Shown here piece by piece: positions 1 to 6,056 of a stretch of 6,927 nt of DNA. This DNA comes from Anaeromyxobacter sp. (GTDB lineage: Bacteria > Myxococcota > Myxococcia > Myxococcales > Anaeromyxobacteraceae). The notes under the pieces are model-generated. The model did not search any database. It had not been told where the DNA came from and worked only from the letters and a program-made list of their open reading frames with translations. The stretch lies in NCBI GenBank assembly GCA_020028115.1, contig JAHWYA010000089.1:1-6927 (forward strand), given 5' to 3'. The first letter of the stretch is position 1, and each line of letters opens with the position of its first letter. Made by a program: the position numbers and the translations under genes.

Positions 1-498
1 GACGTTCATCTGGAGCGCGCCGCCCGCGCGCACCGCCTCGGCCGCGCGCCCGGGCCGCTCGAAGTGGGCGCACCGCTCGGGGTGCGCGAGCAGCGGCCGG
101 ACGCCCTGCCGCCGGAGCGCGCCGAGGATCTCCGGGAGCTCCGGGACGTCGCCGTCGAACGGCACCTCGACGAGCACCCACCGCTGCGACGCGCCGATGC
201 CCCGGCGCCCGTCGCCGCCCACGCGGCCGAGGAACTCCGCGTCGAGCCGGTTCTCGGCGTTCGCGTGCAGCGCGAGGGCGACCCCCTCGGCGCGCAGGAG
301 GGCGCGCGCGTCGGCGAGGCGGGCGGTGGTGCGGGCGGGATCGCCGGAGGGGAGGCCCGCGACCGCGTGCGGGCTCGGGGCGGCGTCGCTGAACCCGAGG
401 CCCACGAGGAGCCGCGCGGCCTCGAGGGTCTCCCCGGGCGTCTCGCAGCCGTCGTCGATGGCCCACAGGAGGTGGGAGTGCAGGTCGACGAGGCCCAT
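1..498 (-). CDS. PHP-domain protein, CpsB/YwqE-like tyrosine phosphatase (C-terminus off window)
   Basis: A metal-dependent phosphatase of the polymerase-and-histidinol-phosphatase (PHP) fold. CpsB/YwqE members dephosphorylate the tyrosine kinases that control capsule or exopolysaccharide export in the cytoplasm. The 166 visible residues show the family landmarks in order: DLHSH (D5, H7, H9), IDDG (D15-D16), SPH (H44), an AENRLD segment (E82), VLVEVPF (E111) and HPER (H139-R142). These align with the expected metal ligands. The last ligand pair, an Asp-x-His near the C-terminus of family members of about 240-260 residues, would lie beyond position 1. The start is secure: a TGA at 513-511 lies in frame four codons upstream and no other start codon falls between. 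No Shine-Dalgarno sequence is visible. It follows the dehydrogenase gene by 84 bp on the same strand, so it may belong to that transcript or have its own promoter. The substrate is inferred from the family; a general PHP phosphoesterase is the alternative. Confidence 0.85.
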   Translation of the reverse strand, partial: MGLVDLHSHLLWAIDDGCETPGETLEAARLLVGLGFSDAAPSPHAVAGLPSGDPARTTARLADARALLRAEGVALALHANAENRLDAEFLGRVGGDGRRGIGASQRWVLVEVPFDGDVPELPEILGALRRQGVRPLLAHPERCAHFERPGRAAEAVRAGGALQMNV

Positions 499-582
499 GT
501 GCGCGGCGGCTCATAGCACGCGCCACGCCCGCCGAGGAAGCGGCAGGGCCGCCGGGCGCCCGCTCGTCCCGCTCTCCGGGGA

Positions 583-1524
583 CTACGGGACGGGGTGGCG
601 CGGCGGCTCGCCCTTCGCGAACCGCAGGGCGTCCTCGAGGACGAGCCGCGCCATCGCGGCGCGCGTCTCGCGGGTCCCGGAGCCGAGGTGCGGCGTCAGG
701 ACGACGTTCTCCAGGCCGGCGTAGGCCTGCGGGACGCGTGGCTCGTCGCGGAACACGTCGAGCCCGGCGGCGCCGATCTGCCCGCTCGCGAGGGCCGCCG
801 CCAGCGCCGCGTCGTCCACCACCGCGCCGCGGGCGGTGTTCACGACGATGGCGCCTCGCTTCATCCGCGCGATCCGCGCCTGCGACAGGAGGTTGTCCGT
901 GTCCGCCGTGAGCGGGCAGTGCAGCGAGACGAAGTCGCTCTCGCGGAGCAGCGTGTCGAGGTCCACCTGCCGCGCGTCGGGGAAGTCCGCCGCGCGCGGG
1001 CTCGTGTACAGGACGCGCATCCGGAACCCGAGCGCGCGCCGCGCCACCGCCTGCCCGATCCGCCCGAACCCGACGACGCCGAGCGTCTTCCCGGTGACCT
1101 CGGTCCCGAGCATGAACGCGGGGTCGACCGCGCGCCAGCCGCCGGCCCGGACGAGGCGATCGCCCTCCGCCACCCGCCGCGCCGCCGCGAGGAGCAGCGC
1201 GATCGCGTGGTCCGCCGTGGCGTCGGTGAGGACGCCAGGCGTGTTCGTGACGAGGACCTTGCGCGCGCGGCAGGCGTCGAGGTCGAGGTGGTTCACGCCG
1301 ACGCCGTACGACGCGACGTGCCGCACCGACGGGAGCGCGTCGAGGAGCGGGCCGTCCACCCGGTCGATGTAGGTCGGGGCGAGGATCGTCGCGCCGCGCG
1401 CCTCCTCGACGAGCCGCTCCCGGGGCGGCGCGGTCTGCTCGCCGCCGCGGAGGTCGACGAACGGCCGCAGCGGCTCGAGGTCCTGCCCGGGCAGCGCGCG
1501 CACGAGGTACATGATCGGCTTCAT
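583..1524 (-). CDS. D-2-hydroxyacid dehydrogenase (glyoxylate/hydroxypyruvate reductase-like)
   Basis: A cytoplasmic NAD(P)H-dependent reductase that interconverts a 2-ketoacid and its D-2-hydroxyacid. At 313 residues it has the usual family length. The substrate-binding half has ASYGVGVNHLD at 71-81 and NTPGVLTDATADHA near 94-106. The Rossmann half carries the dinucleotide motif GFGRIG at 152-157. The catalytic trio is present: Arg232 in NTARG, Glu261 in DEP and His279 in TPHLGSGT. The motifs suggest the glyoxylate/hydroxypyruvate reductase branch rather than 3-phosphoglycerate dehydrogenase, because there is no C-terminal ACT domain, but the true substrate cannot be read from sequence. The ATG at 1524 is preceded by a strong Shine-Dalgarno AGAGGAGGA with 7 nt spacing and overlaps the yacG stop as ATGA, which indicates translational coupling. 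The stop is TAG at 585-583. Confidence 0.93.
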   Translation of the reverse strand: MKPIMYLVRALPGQDLEPLRPFVDLRGGEQTAPPRERLVEEARGATILAPTYIDRVDGPLLDALPSVRHVASYGVGVNHLDLDACRARKVLVTNTPGVLTDATADHAIALLLAAARRVAEGDRLVRAGGWRAVDPAFMLGTEVTGKTLGVVGFGRIGQAVARRALGFRMRVLYTSPRAADFPDARQVDLDTLLRESDFVSLHCPLTADTDNLLSQARIARMKRGAIVVNTARGAVVDDAALAAALASGQIGAAGLDVFRDEPRVPQAYAGLENVVLTPHLGSGTRETRAAMARLVLEDALRFAKGEPPRHPVP

Positions 1525-1718
1525 CGTTCGTCCTCCTCTGAGCCGGGGGGCGGCGAGTCCACCCCGTCACCCGGCCGCGGGCCGGGGATCCGGTACTCCT
1601 CCCCGAGCCACTTCGCGAGATCGACGAGGCGGCAGCGGTCGGAGCAGAACGGGGCGGAGCGGTTCTCGGGCCGCGGGGCGACCGGCTTTCCGCAGACGGG
1701 GCATGCGGGGCGTGGCAC
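1521..1718 (-). CDS. yacG: DNA gyrase inhibitor YacG, zinc-ribbon protein
   Basis: A 65-residue zinc-ribbon protein of the YacG family. In Escherichia coli it binds the C-terminal part of GyrB and blocks DNA binding by gyrase. Four zinc ligands are visible, C6-x2-C9 (CPVCGK) and C25-x3-C29 (FCSDRC). They are followed by the family signature RLVDLAKWLGEEYRIPG at 30-46, matching the conserved region that ends in YRIP. The tail after residue 46 is Pro/Gly-rich and then acidic (SEEDER), low-complexity and probably disordered. The start is GTG at 1718, the only start after the in-frame TAG at 1730-1728. It has no good Shine-Dalgarno, so translation may depend on the upstream thioredoxin gene 42 bp away. 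In many proteobacteria yacG sits near coaE and zapD or pilus genes, so this setting is different. Confidence 0.92.
   Translation of the reverse strand: MPRPACPVCGKPVAPRPENRSAPFCSDRCRLVDLAKWLGEEYRIPGPRPGDGVDSPPPGSEEDER
1531..1539 (-). promoter_or_regulatory. Strong Shine-Dalgarno for the dehydrogenase, inside the yacG 3' end
   Basis: On the minus strand AGAGGAGGA ends 7 nt before the ATG at 1524. It is the clearest ribosome-binding site in the window and fixes the dehydrogenase start. The same bases encode the acidic tail of YacG (the Glu-Glu-Asp-Glu-Arg end), so this piece of DNA does two jobs. Confidence 0.8.
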
Positions 1719-1760
1719 GCCCCGGATCTAGCAGCATTCCCCGCCGCTGGCAGCAGCAGC

Positions 1761-2276
1761 TCAGCTCGCGGGGCAGGTCGCGGGCAGGAGGGGCTTCACC
1801 GCCTCCTCCAGGTCCCGCTTGTTCACGCCCCCCGTGAACACCCGGCGCACGTTCCCCTCCGTGTCGAGCACGTAGGTGACCGGGTACCCGGAGACGCCCC
1901 AGGGCGTCAGGGCCTCCGCCCGCTCGTCGAGAACGACCGGGTACGGGATGGAGGCGGCCATGCGCACGACGTCCTCGCGCGCCGACTCCTCCGCCACGCC
2001 GACGAGCTCGAAGCAGCGGCCGCGGTGCTCGCGCCAGAACTCCGCGAGCTCCGGGAGCTCCTCGCGGCAGGGCGGGCACCAGGTCGCCCAGAAGTTCACC
2101 GCGACGACCTTGCCACGGAGCTTCGCGACGTCCACCGGGGCCCCGGAGAGGTCGGCGAGCGCGAGCGGCGGCGCGGGGTCGCCCGGGGCTCGCGGCGGCG
2201 CGGCGCGCTGCACGAGCAGCTGCGTCACGACGATCGCGGCGACGACGAGCACGGCGAGCTTGACCCACTTGTTCAT
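1761..2276 (-). CDS. TlpA/ResA-family thiol-disulfide oxidoreductase, membrane-anchored
   Basis: A periplasm-facing thioredoxin-fold protein of the AhpC/TSA-redoxin group (TlpA/ResA type). Such proteins usually keep cysteines reduced for cytochrome c maturation or similar tasks. Of 171 residues, 4-22 form one hydrophobic segment after Lys3 and Lys6. There is no lipobox, so it is most likely an N-terminal membrane anchor. A Pro/Ala-rich linker at 26-38 leads to the domain: FWATWCPPC with the redox pair C67 and C70, then the cis-proline loop at SGYPVTYV (P132). Two further cysteines, C88 and C168, may be free or paired. The ATG at 2276 was chosen because it precedes the anchor directly. The frame stays open upstream to 2510, but that extension is not signal-like and would overlap the divergent receptor gene. 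Only a weak GGAA lies 9 nt upstream. It is the first gene of the minus-strand cluster, and no cytochrome biogenesis genes are visible to fix its partner. Confidence 0.9.
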   Translation of the reverse strand: MNKWVKLAVLVVAAIVVTQLLVQRAAPPRAPGDPAPPLALADLSGAPVDVAKLRGKVVAVNFWATWCPPCREELPELAEFWREHRGRCFELVGVAEESAREDVVRMAASIPYPVVLDERAEALTPWGVSGYPVTYVLDTEGNVRRVFTGGVNKRDLEEAVKPLLPATCPAS

Positions 2277-2343
2277 GGCGTGACGTTCCGTTCGAAAGTG
2301 TATAGGCGCAGCGGGCGTCTGACCGTAAGATCCGGCCCAGCCC
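2277..2343 (-). promoter_or_regulatory. Divergent promoter region between the thioredoxin and receptor genes
   Basis: This 67-bp gap is the only non-coding DNA between two genes read away from each other, so both start signals must lie in or near it. Its centre (2286-2306) is locally AT-richer than its surroundings. On the minus strand TATACA at 2304-2299 resembles a -10 box, with only a poor -35 candidate (TTACGG at 2328-2323, 18 bp away). On the plus strand TATAGG at 2301-2306 could be a -10, with GTGACG at 2280-2285 as a weak -35 at a short 15-bp spacing. The two -10 candidates overlap, so the two directions could compete for polymerase. The region must hold promoters by position; the exact boxes are guesses. 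Confidence 0.4.
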
Positions 2344-4887
2344 ATGAGGATTCTCGCGCTGCTCCTCGGGAGCCTGCTCGCTTCCGGGGAGGCCCCGCCT
2401 CCCGGGACCCTGACGCGCCCCCCCGAGCTTTTGGAGTTCGTCCCGGCCGAGTACCCGGCGGACGCCGTGGCGGCCAGGATCCAGGGATCGGTGGTCCTCG
2501 CGGTCGTCATCGGGGAGGACGGCGAGGTGCGCGAGGCGCGCGTCGCGGACCCCGGCCCGCACCCGGGCTTCGGACCCGCGGCGCTCCACGCGGTCGCGCA
2601 GTTCCGCTTCCGCCCCGCCGAGATCGACGGGAAGCCCGCCGCCGTCGAGATCGAGTACCGCTACGACTTCGTCCTGAAGCGCGAGCAGCCGGCGGTCCCC
2701 GCGGAGCAGCCGGTGGTGCTCGAGGGCCGCGTCGTCGAGCGGGGCACGCGCTCCCCGGTCGCCGGCGCGACCGTCGAGGCGGAGGGGGTCTCCGTCGAGA
2801 CCGGCGCGGACGGCCGCTTCGCGCTGCGCGGCGTCGCGCCCGGGGTCGTCGTCGTCCGCGTCGCGTCGCCCGAGCACGCGTCATTCGTCGTGAACGAGAA
2901 GCTGGAGCAGGGGAAGGTCCGGGTGGTCGAGTACCGGATCTCGCGCCGGCACTACGATCCCTACGAGGCGGTGGTGCGGGGCGACCGCGAGCGGACCGAG
3001 GTGACGGTCCGCACGCTCACGACCGAGGAGGTGCGGACGATCCCGGGGACGCAGGGCGACACGCTCAAGGTCATCCAGACGCTCCCCGGCGTCGCGCGGA
3101 GCCCGTTCGGCATCGGCCTCCTGATCGTCCGCGGCTCGGAGCCGAACGAGACGGTCGTGTACGTGGACGGGGTCCCCATCCCGCAGCTCTTCCACTTCGG
3201 CGGCCTCACCTCGACGGTGAACGCCGACGTGGTGGAGGCCCTCGACTTCTTCCCCGGCAACTACGCGAGCCGGTTCGGCCGCGGGCTCGGCGGCGCGGTG
3301 GAGCTGCGCACCCGCGAGCCGAAGCGCGAGTGGCACGGCGCGGCGCAGATCGACCTCTTCGACGGCCGCCTCGAGATCGAGGGCCCGGTCGGGAAGGGGT
3401 CCGCGTATGCCGCGCTCCGCCGGAGCTGGATCGACGCGGTCCTCGCGGTCGCGCTGCCCCGCATCAACCCCGACGCCGCGAACGACCTCCGCGTCGCGCC
3501 GCGCTACTACGACTGGCAGACGAAGCTCACCTACCCCGTCCTCGGGGGCCTGGGCAGCGTCTTCGCGTACGGCTCCGACGACAAGCTCGAGTTCGTGCGG
3601 GCGGCCGACGCCCCCGGCCGCCCGAGCTTCTACCTCTCGACCGTGTTCTGGCGGATCGGGGTGAGCCACCGGCTCCCGCTGGGCGCCGCGACGAACGAGC
3701 TCGTCCTCGCCGCCGGCCGCAACAGCTTCGACGTCCTCTCCGGCGACTCCTTCGGCCTGCTCACCGAGGTCGCCTCGATCACGCTCCGCGACCGGCTGTC
3801 GTACCGGCTCTCGCCCCAGCTCCGGCTCGAGGCGGGCGTGGACACCCTCGCGAACCGCCTCTCCTTCTCGGTGTACGCGCCGCCGGTCGAGTCGCCCGGG
3901 TCCGTGAGCGATCCGTTCTCCGACCAGCCCACCACGGTCGGCGAGACCGGCGACGGCTGGTGGCTCTCCCCCGCGGCGTGGGTCGAGGCGGACTGGCGCG
4001 CGCTGCCCCGGCTCCGCCTCGTCGGTGGGCTGCGCGTCGACGCGGAGGAGCGCTTCGGCGTGACGAAGGCGTGGGTCGACCCGCGCGCCTCCGCGTTCTA
4101 CGACCTCGTGCCCGGCACGACGCTCGTCGCCGCCGCGGGGCTCTTCGGCTCGGCGCCGGATCCGGAGGAGACGAGCCGGGTGTTCGGCAACCCCGACCTC
4201 GCCGCGGAGCGGGGCCTGCACCTCTCGCTCGGCGTCCGGCGGGACCTCCCGTGGTCCTCGAAGGTCGAGCTCACCGGGTACTACAAGGAGCTGTGGTCGC
4301 TCGTCGTCGCGACCCGCGCCGTCGACCCGGACGGCCGGCTGCTGAAGCTCTCGAACGGGGGGCACGGCGAGACGATCGGGCTCGAGCTCCTCGCGCGCCG
4401 CGAGTTCGCGCAGGGGCTGTTCGGCTGGATCTCCTGGACCTGGTCCCGGAGCCTCAGGCAGGACGACCCGACCGACCCCCGCTACCCCCAGTGGCGCCTG
4501 TTCGGGCTCGACCAGACCCACGTCGTGGCGCTCGTCCTCTCCTACCGGCTGCCGCGGGAGTGGATCGTCGGCACGCGCGTCCGCGCCGTCAGCGGGAACC
4601 CGTACACGCCGTTCGTCGGTGCGATCCTCGACGCCGACACGGGCCGGTGGCAGTGCATCCCCGGCGCGCCGCTGTCGCGCCGCCTGCCCGGGTTCTTCCA
4701 GGCGGACGCCCGCGTGGACAAGCGCTGGGTGTTCGAGTCCTGGATGTTCTCCATGTACCTCGACGTGCAGAACGTGACGAACCGCGAGAACGCCGAGTTC
4801 CGGTTCCGCAACTTCGACTGCAGCCAGACGGTGATCGTGCCCTCGATCCCCGTCTTCCCCTCGCTGGGCTTCCGGGCCGAGTGGTGA
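2344..4887 (+). CDS. TonB-dependent outer-membrane receptor with N-terminal TonB C-terminal-like domain
   Basis: An outer-membrane transporter or receptor of 847 residues. Domains in order: a short signal peptide (about 1-16); a domain resembling the TonB C-terminal domain (about 30-112, with EYP at 36-38, the IQGSVVLAVVIGEDGEV strand region at 46-62 and FRFRPAEIDGKP at 87-98); a carboxypeptidase-regulatory-like beta sandwich (about 124-182, VAGATVEAEG and GRFALRGVAPG); a candidate TonB box EAVV at 208-211; the plug (about 216-322, with IPGTQGD, LPGVARSPFG, VRGSEPNETVVYVDGVPIP and GGAVELRT); and a 22-strand-type barrel to the terminal Trp847, as expected for assembly by BAM. The ATG at 2344 is the first start after an in-frame TAA at 2326-2328, and no Shine-Dalgarno is visible. 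The substrate is unknown. The receptor assignment is firm; the role of the TonB-like domain, which has no inner-membrane anchor here, is open. Confidence 0.92.
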   Translation: MRILALLLGSLLASGEAPPPGTLTRPPELLEFVPAEYPADAVAARIQGSVVLAVVIGEDGEVREARVADPGPHPGFGPAALHAVAQFRFRPAEIDGKPAAVEIEYRYDFVLKREQPAVPAEQPVVLEGRVVERGTRSPVAGATVEAEGVSVETGADGRFALRGVAPGVVVVRVASPEHASFVVNEKLEQGKVRVVEYRISRRHYDPYEAVVRGDRERTEVTVRTLTTEEVRTIPGTQGDTLKVIQTLPGVARSPFGIGLLIVRGSEPNETVVYVDGVPIPQLFHFGGLTSTVNADVVEALDFFPGNYASRFGRGLGGAVELRTREPKREWHGAAQIDLFDGRLEIEGPVGKGSAYAALRRSWIDAVLAVALPRINPDAANDLRVAPRYYDWQTKLTYPVLGGLGSVFAYGSDDKLEFVRAADAPGRPSFYLSTVFWRIGVSHRLPLGAATNELVLAAGRNSFDVLSGDSFGLLTEVASITLRDRLSYRLSPQLRLEAGVDTLANRLSFSVYAPPVESPGSVSDPFSDQPTTVGETGDGWWLSPAAWVEADWRALPRLRLVGGLRVDAEERFGVTKAWVDPRASAFYDLVPGTTLVAAAGLFGSAPDPEETSRVFGNPDLAAERGLHLSLGVRRDLPWSSKVELTGYYKELWSLVVATRAVDPDGRLLKLSNGGHGETIGLELLARREFAQGLFGWISWTWSRSLRQDDPTDPRYPQWRLFGLDQTHVVALVLSYRLPREWIVGTRVRAVSGNPYTPFVGAILDADTGRWQCIPGAPLSRRLPGFFQADARVDKRWVFESWMFSMYLDVQNVTNRENAEFRFRNFDCSQTVIVPSIPVFPSLGFRAEW

Positions 4888-4892
4888 CCGCC

Positions 4893-5882
4893 GTGACCCG
4901 TACCCTCCTCCTCGCAGCCGCCCTGCTCCTCGCCGCCTGCAACACGGGGTTCGAGCCGCAGTACCGGGTGAACGACGTGCGGATCCTCGCCGTCCGCGAT
5001 CGCGTGCAGGGCACCCCTGCGACGGCCGACGTCGCCCCAGGGGAGACGGTCGTCCTCGAGGCGCTCGTCGCGCGGCCCCGCTCCGGGACGAGGGTGTCGT
5101 GGTTCGGGTGCCTGCCGGCGGCGAGCGAGGCGACGACGCCCTGCGCGGACCGCTCGTTCCTGGACGACCCGTCGCGGCTCGCGAGAGACCGCAGCATCGT
5201 GCCGATCGGCTCGACGGTCTACCCGGCGGCGGGGGGGGACCCCGACCTCGTCGCGAGCGCGACGTTGCCGCTCACCGACCCCGCCACGGTGACGACGCTC
5301 GAGGACGCGCTCGACTTCCGCCTCGGCCCCGCCGTCAGCCAGCCGGCGTTCGCGTGCCGGCTCTACACCGACCTCGACGTGATCGCCGTGGTGGAGGCTC
5401 CCGGCGTCCGGCCGCAGGCGGCGCTGAAGCGGGTCCGGATCACGAGCCTGCAGGCGATCGCGGACCAGGGGCTGCCGGAGATCTACAGCGGCGATCCGTA
5501 CAACGTGGCGACGCTCTACAACCTGAACCTGAACCCCGCCGTCCAGAGCGTGCGCCTCGGGGCGACCGACCCCGACGCCTGCACCGGCGGGACTCCGCTC
5601 GCCTCGGGCGACGCGCTGCCGGGCGGCCGGATCGTCCTCTGCGGCCAGGGGGACACCGGGCAGGAGATCAACGTCTGCGACGCCAAAGGCCCGAAAGGCT
5701 CGCGCGAGGACTACCAGTGGCAGTGGTACGTCAGCGCCGGCGAGTTCCCCGACGAGGGCGGGATCGGCAACGCGACGGGCATCCTCGTGGACTTCATCCG
5801 GCCGGCGGGGCCGTTCTCGATGTGGACGATCGTCCGCGACCAGCGCGGCGGCGCCGCCTGGGCGCGCCGCGACTTTCCTTAA
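4893..5882 (+). CDS. Ig-like surface lipoprotein of unknown function, partner of the receptor
   Basis: A secreted lipoprotein of about 329 residues. The start is a hydrophobic signal (residues 4-15) ending in the lipobox LAAC, so C16 should be lipidated and exposed on a membrane surface. Residues about 20-75 look like a beta-sandwich (VNDVRILAV, APGETVVLEALV, then VSWFGC at 68-73). A second Ig-like unit lies at the end (YQWQWYVSAG, then WTIVRDQRGG at 311-320). Similar Trp/Cys and RDxRGG patterns are, from memory, common in myxobacterial lipoproteins. Six other cysteines (73, 84, 155, 230, 250, 262) could form disulfides. GTG at 4893 is preferred because GGTGA lies 5 nt upstream; GTG at 4884, overlapping the receptor stop as GTGA, is the alternative and adds three residues. 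The tight link implies co-translation with the receptor, so a cap or substrate-binding role is plausible but unproven. Confidence 0.85.
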   Translation: MTRTLLLAAALLLAACNTGFEPQYRVNDVRILAVRDRVQGTPATADVAPGETVVLEALVARPRSGTRVSWFGCLPAASEATTPCADRSFLDDPSRLARDRSIVPIGSTVYPAAGGDPDLVASATLPLTDPATVTTLEDALDFRLGPAVSQPAFACRLYTDLDVIAVVEAPGVRPQAALKRVRITSLQAIADQGLPEIYSGDPYNVATLYNLNLNPAVQSVRLGATDPDACTGGTPLASGDALPGGRIVLCGQGDTGQEINVCDAKGPKGSREDYQWQWYVSAGEFPDEGGIGNATGILVDFIRPAGPFSMWTIVRDQRGGAAWARRDFP

Positions 5883-5884
5883 AG

Positions 5885-5917
5885 CGGGGGGGCACTCGCC
5901 TCGGCTCGCGCCCCCCG
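5885..5917 (+). terminator. GC hairpin after the lipoprotein gene, likely terminator
   Basis: CGGGGGG (5885-5891) pairs perfectly with CCCCCCG (5911-5917), giving a 7-bp all-GC stem. The loop itself contains a small GCC/GGC hairpin (5898-5905). It begins 2 nt after the lipoprotein stop. No T-run follows, so it is not a textbook intrinsic terminator, but it may stall polymerase or protect the mRNA end. Confidence 0.45.
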
Positions 5918-5928
5918 ACATCGAGCTC

Positions 5929-5945
5929 GCATCGCTGCGCGATGC
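5929..5945. repeat. Short perfect inverted repeat
   Basis: GCATCGC (5929-5935) and GCGATGC (5939-5945) form a perfect 7-bp stem around a 3-nt TGC loop. It lies between the lipoprotein-side hairpin and the GGGGGCCCC repeat, and is part of the structured region 5885-6042. Confidence 0.6.
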
Positions 5946-6008
5946 TGGGGGCCCCGCTCGCTCGAGATCAGTACCCGCGGCGAAGCCGCGCTCATCTCTG
6001 GGGGCCCC
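5945..6008. repeat. 11-bp direct repeat flanking an internal nested hairpin
   Basis: CTGGGGGCCCC occurs at 5945-5955 and again at 5998-6008. Because its core is nearly palindromic, GGGGGCCCC at 5947-5955 can also pair with GGGGCCCCC at 6001-6009, closing a large stem. Inside it GAGAT (5964-5968) pairs with ATCTC (5994-5998), and CGCGGC (5976-5981) pairs with GCCGCG (5985-5990) around a GAA loop. The nested layout looks like a REP-type palindromic unit. Whether it recurs in the genome cannot be seen from this window. Confidence 0.55.
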
Positions 6009-6018
6009 CTGAGGGGCC

Positions 6019-6042
6019 GGTGCAGCCTCACCCGGCTGCACC
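6019..6042. terminator. Perfect 9-bp hairpin, likely bidirectional terminator
   Basis: GGTGCAGCC (6019-6027) and GGCTGCACC (6034-6042) are exact inverse complements around a 6-nt TCACCC loop. It lies 15 bp beyond the stop of the minus-strand MCE gene and directly after a second hairpin, GGCCCC (6003-6008) with GGGGCC (6013-6018). Position between convergent genes and perfect pairing favour a terminator usable from both sides. There is no T-tract on either strand, so Rho or pausing may contribute. Confidence 0.6.
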
Positions 6043-6056
6043 TGCGCTCGCCACGG

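Noticed and set aside
552..561. Palindrome between the dehydrogenase and phosphatase genes as a terminator
   Set aside because: CGGGCGCCCG has no room for a loop, and such 10-bp GC palindromes are expected by chance at this base composition.
595..1731. 378-codon plus-strand open frame
   Set aside because: It is the antisense of the dehydrogenase and yacG, both of which have complete family motifs on the other strand.
1744..1763. CAG/CTG triplet run near the thioredoxin stop as a repeat element
   Set aside because: Only three units are present, within ordinary GC-rich sequence; too short to be meaningful.
2277..2510. Longer N-terminus for the thioredoxin
   Set aside because: The frame is open, but the extension would cross the promoter region and 167 bp of the receptor gene, and would bury the membrane anchor inside the protein.
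1567..2877. 436-codon minus-strand open frame spanning the thioredoxin and the start of the receptor
   Set aside because: It is out of frame with the thioredoxin and has low-complexity composition across the divergent promoter region.
2881..4521. 546-codon open frame on the minus strand
   Set aside because: It lies fully antisense to the receptor and has the Arg/Glu/Val/Pro-rich make-up typical of high-GC shadow frames, with no recognisable motif.
2025..4880. Long plus-strand open frame ahead of the lipoprotein, in its frame
   Set aside because: It is the alternate frame of the receptor gene and antisense to the thioredoxin. The translation is Arg/Gly/Pro/Ala-rich without domains; only the part from 4884/4893 onward is protein-like.
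4542..6041. 499-codon open frame on the minus strand
   Set aside because: It is antisense to the receptor end and lipoprotein, crosses the hairpin cluster, and has shadow composition.
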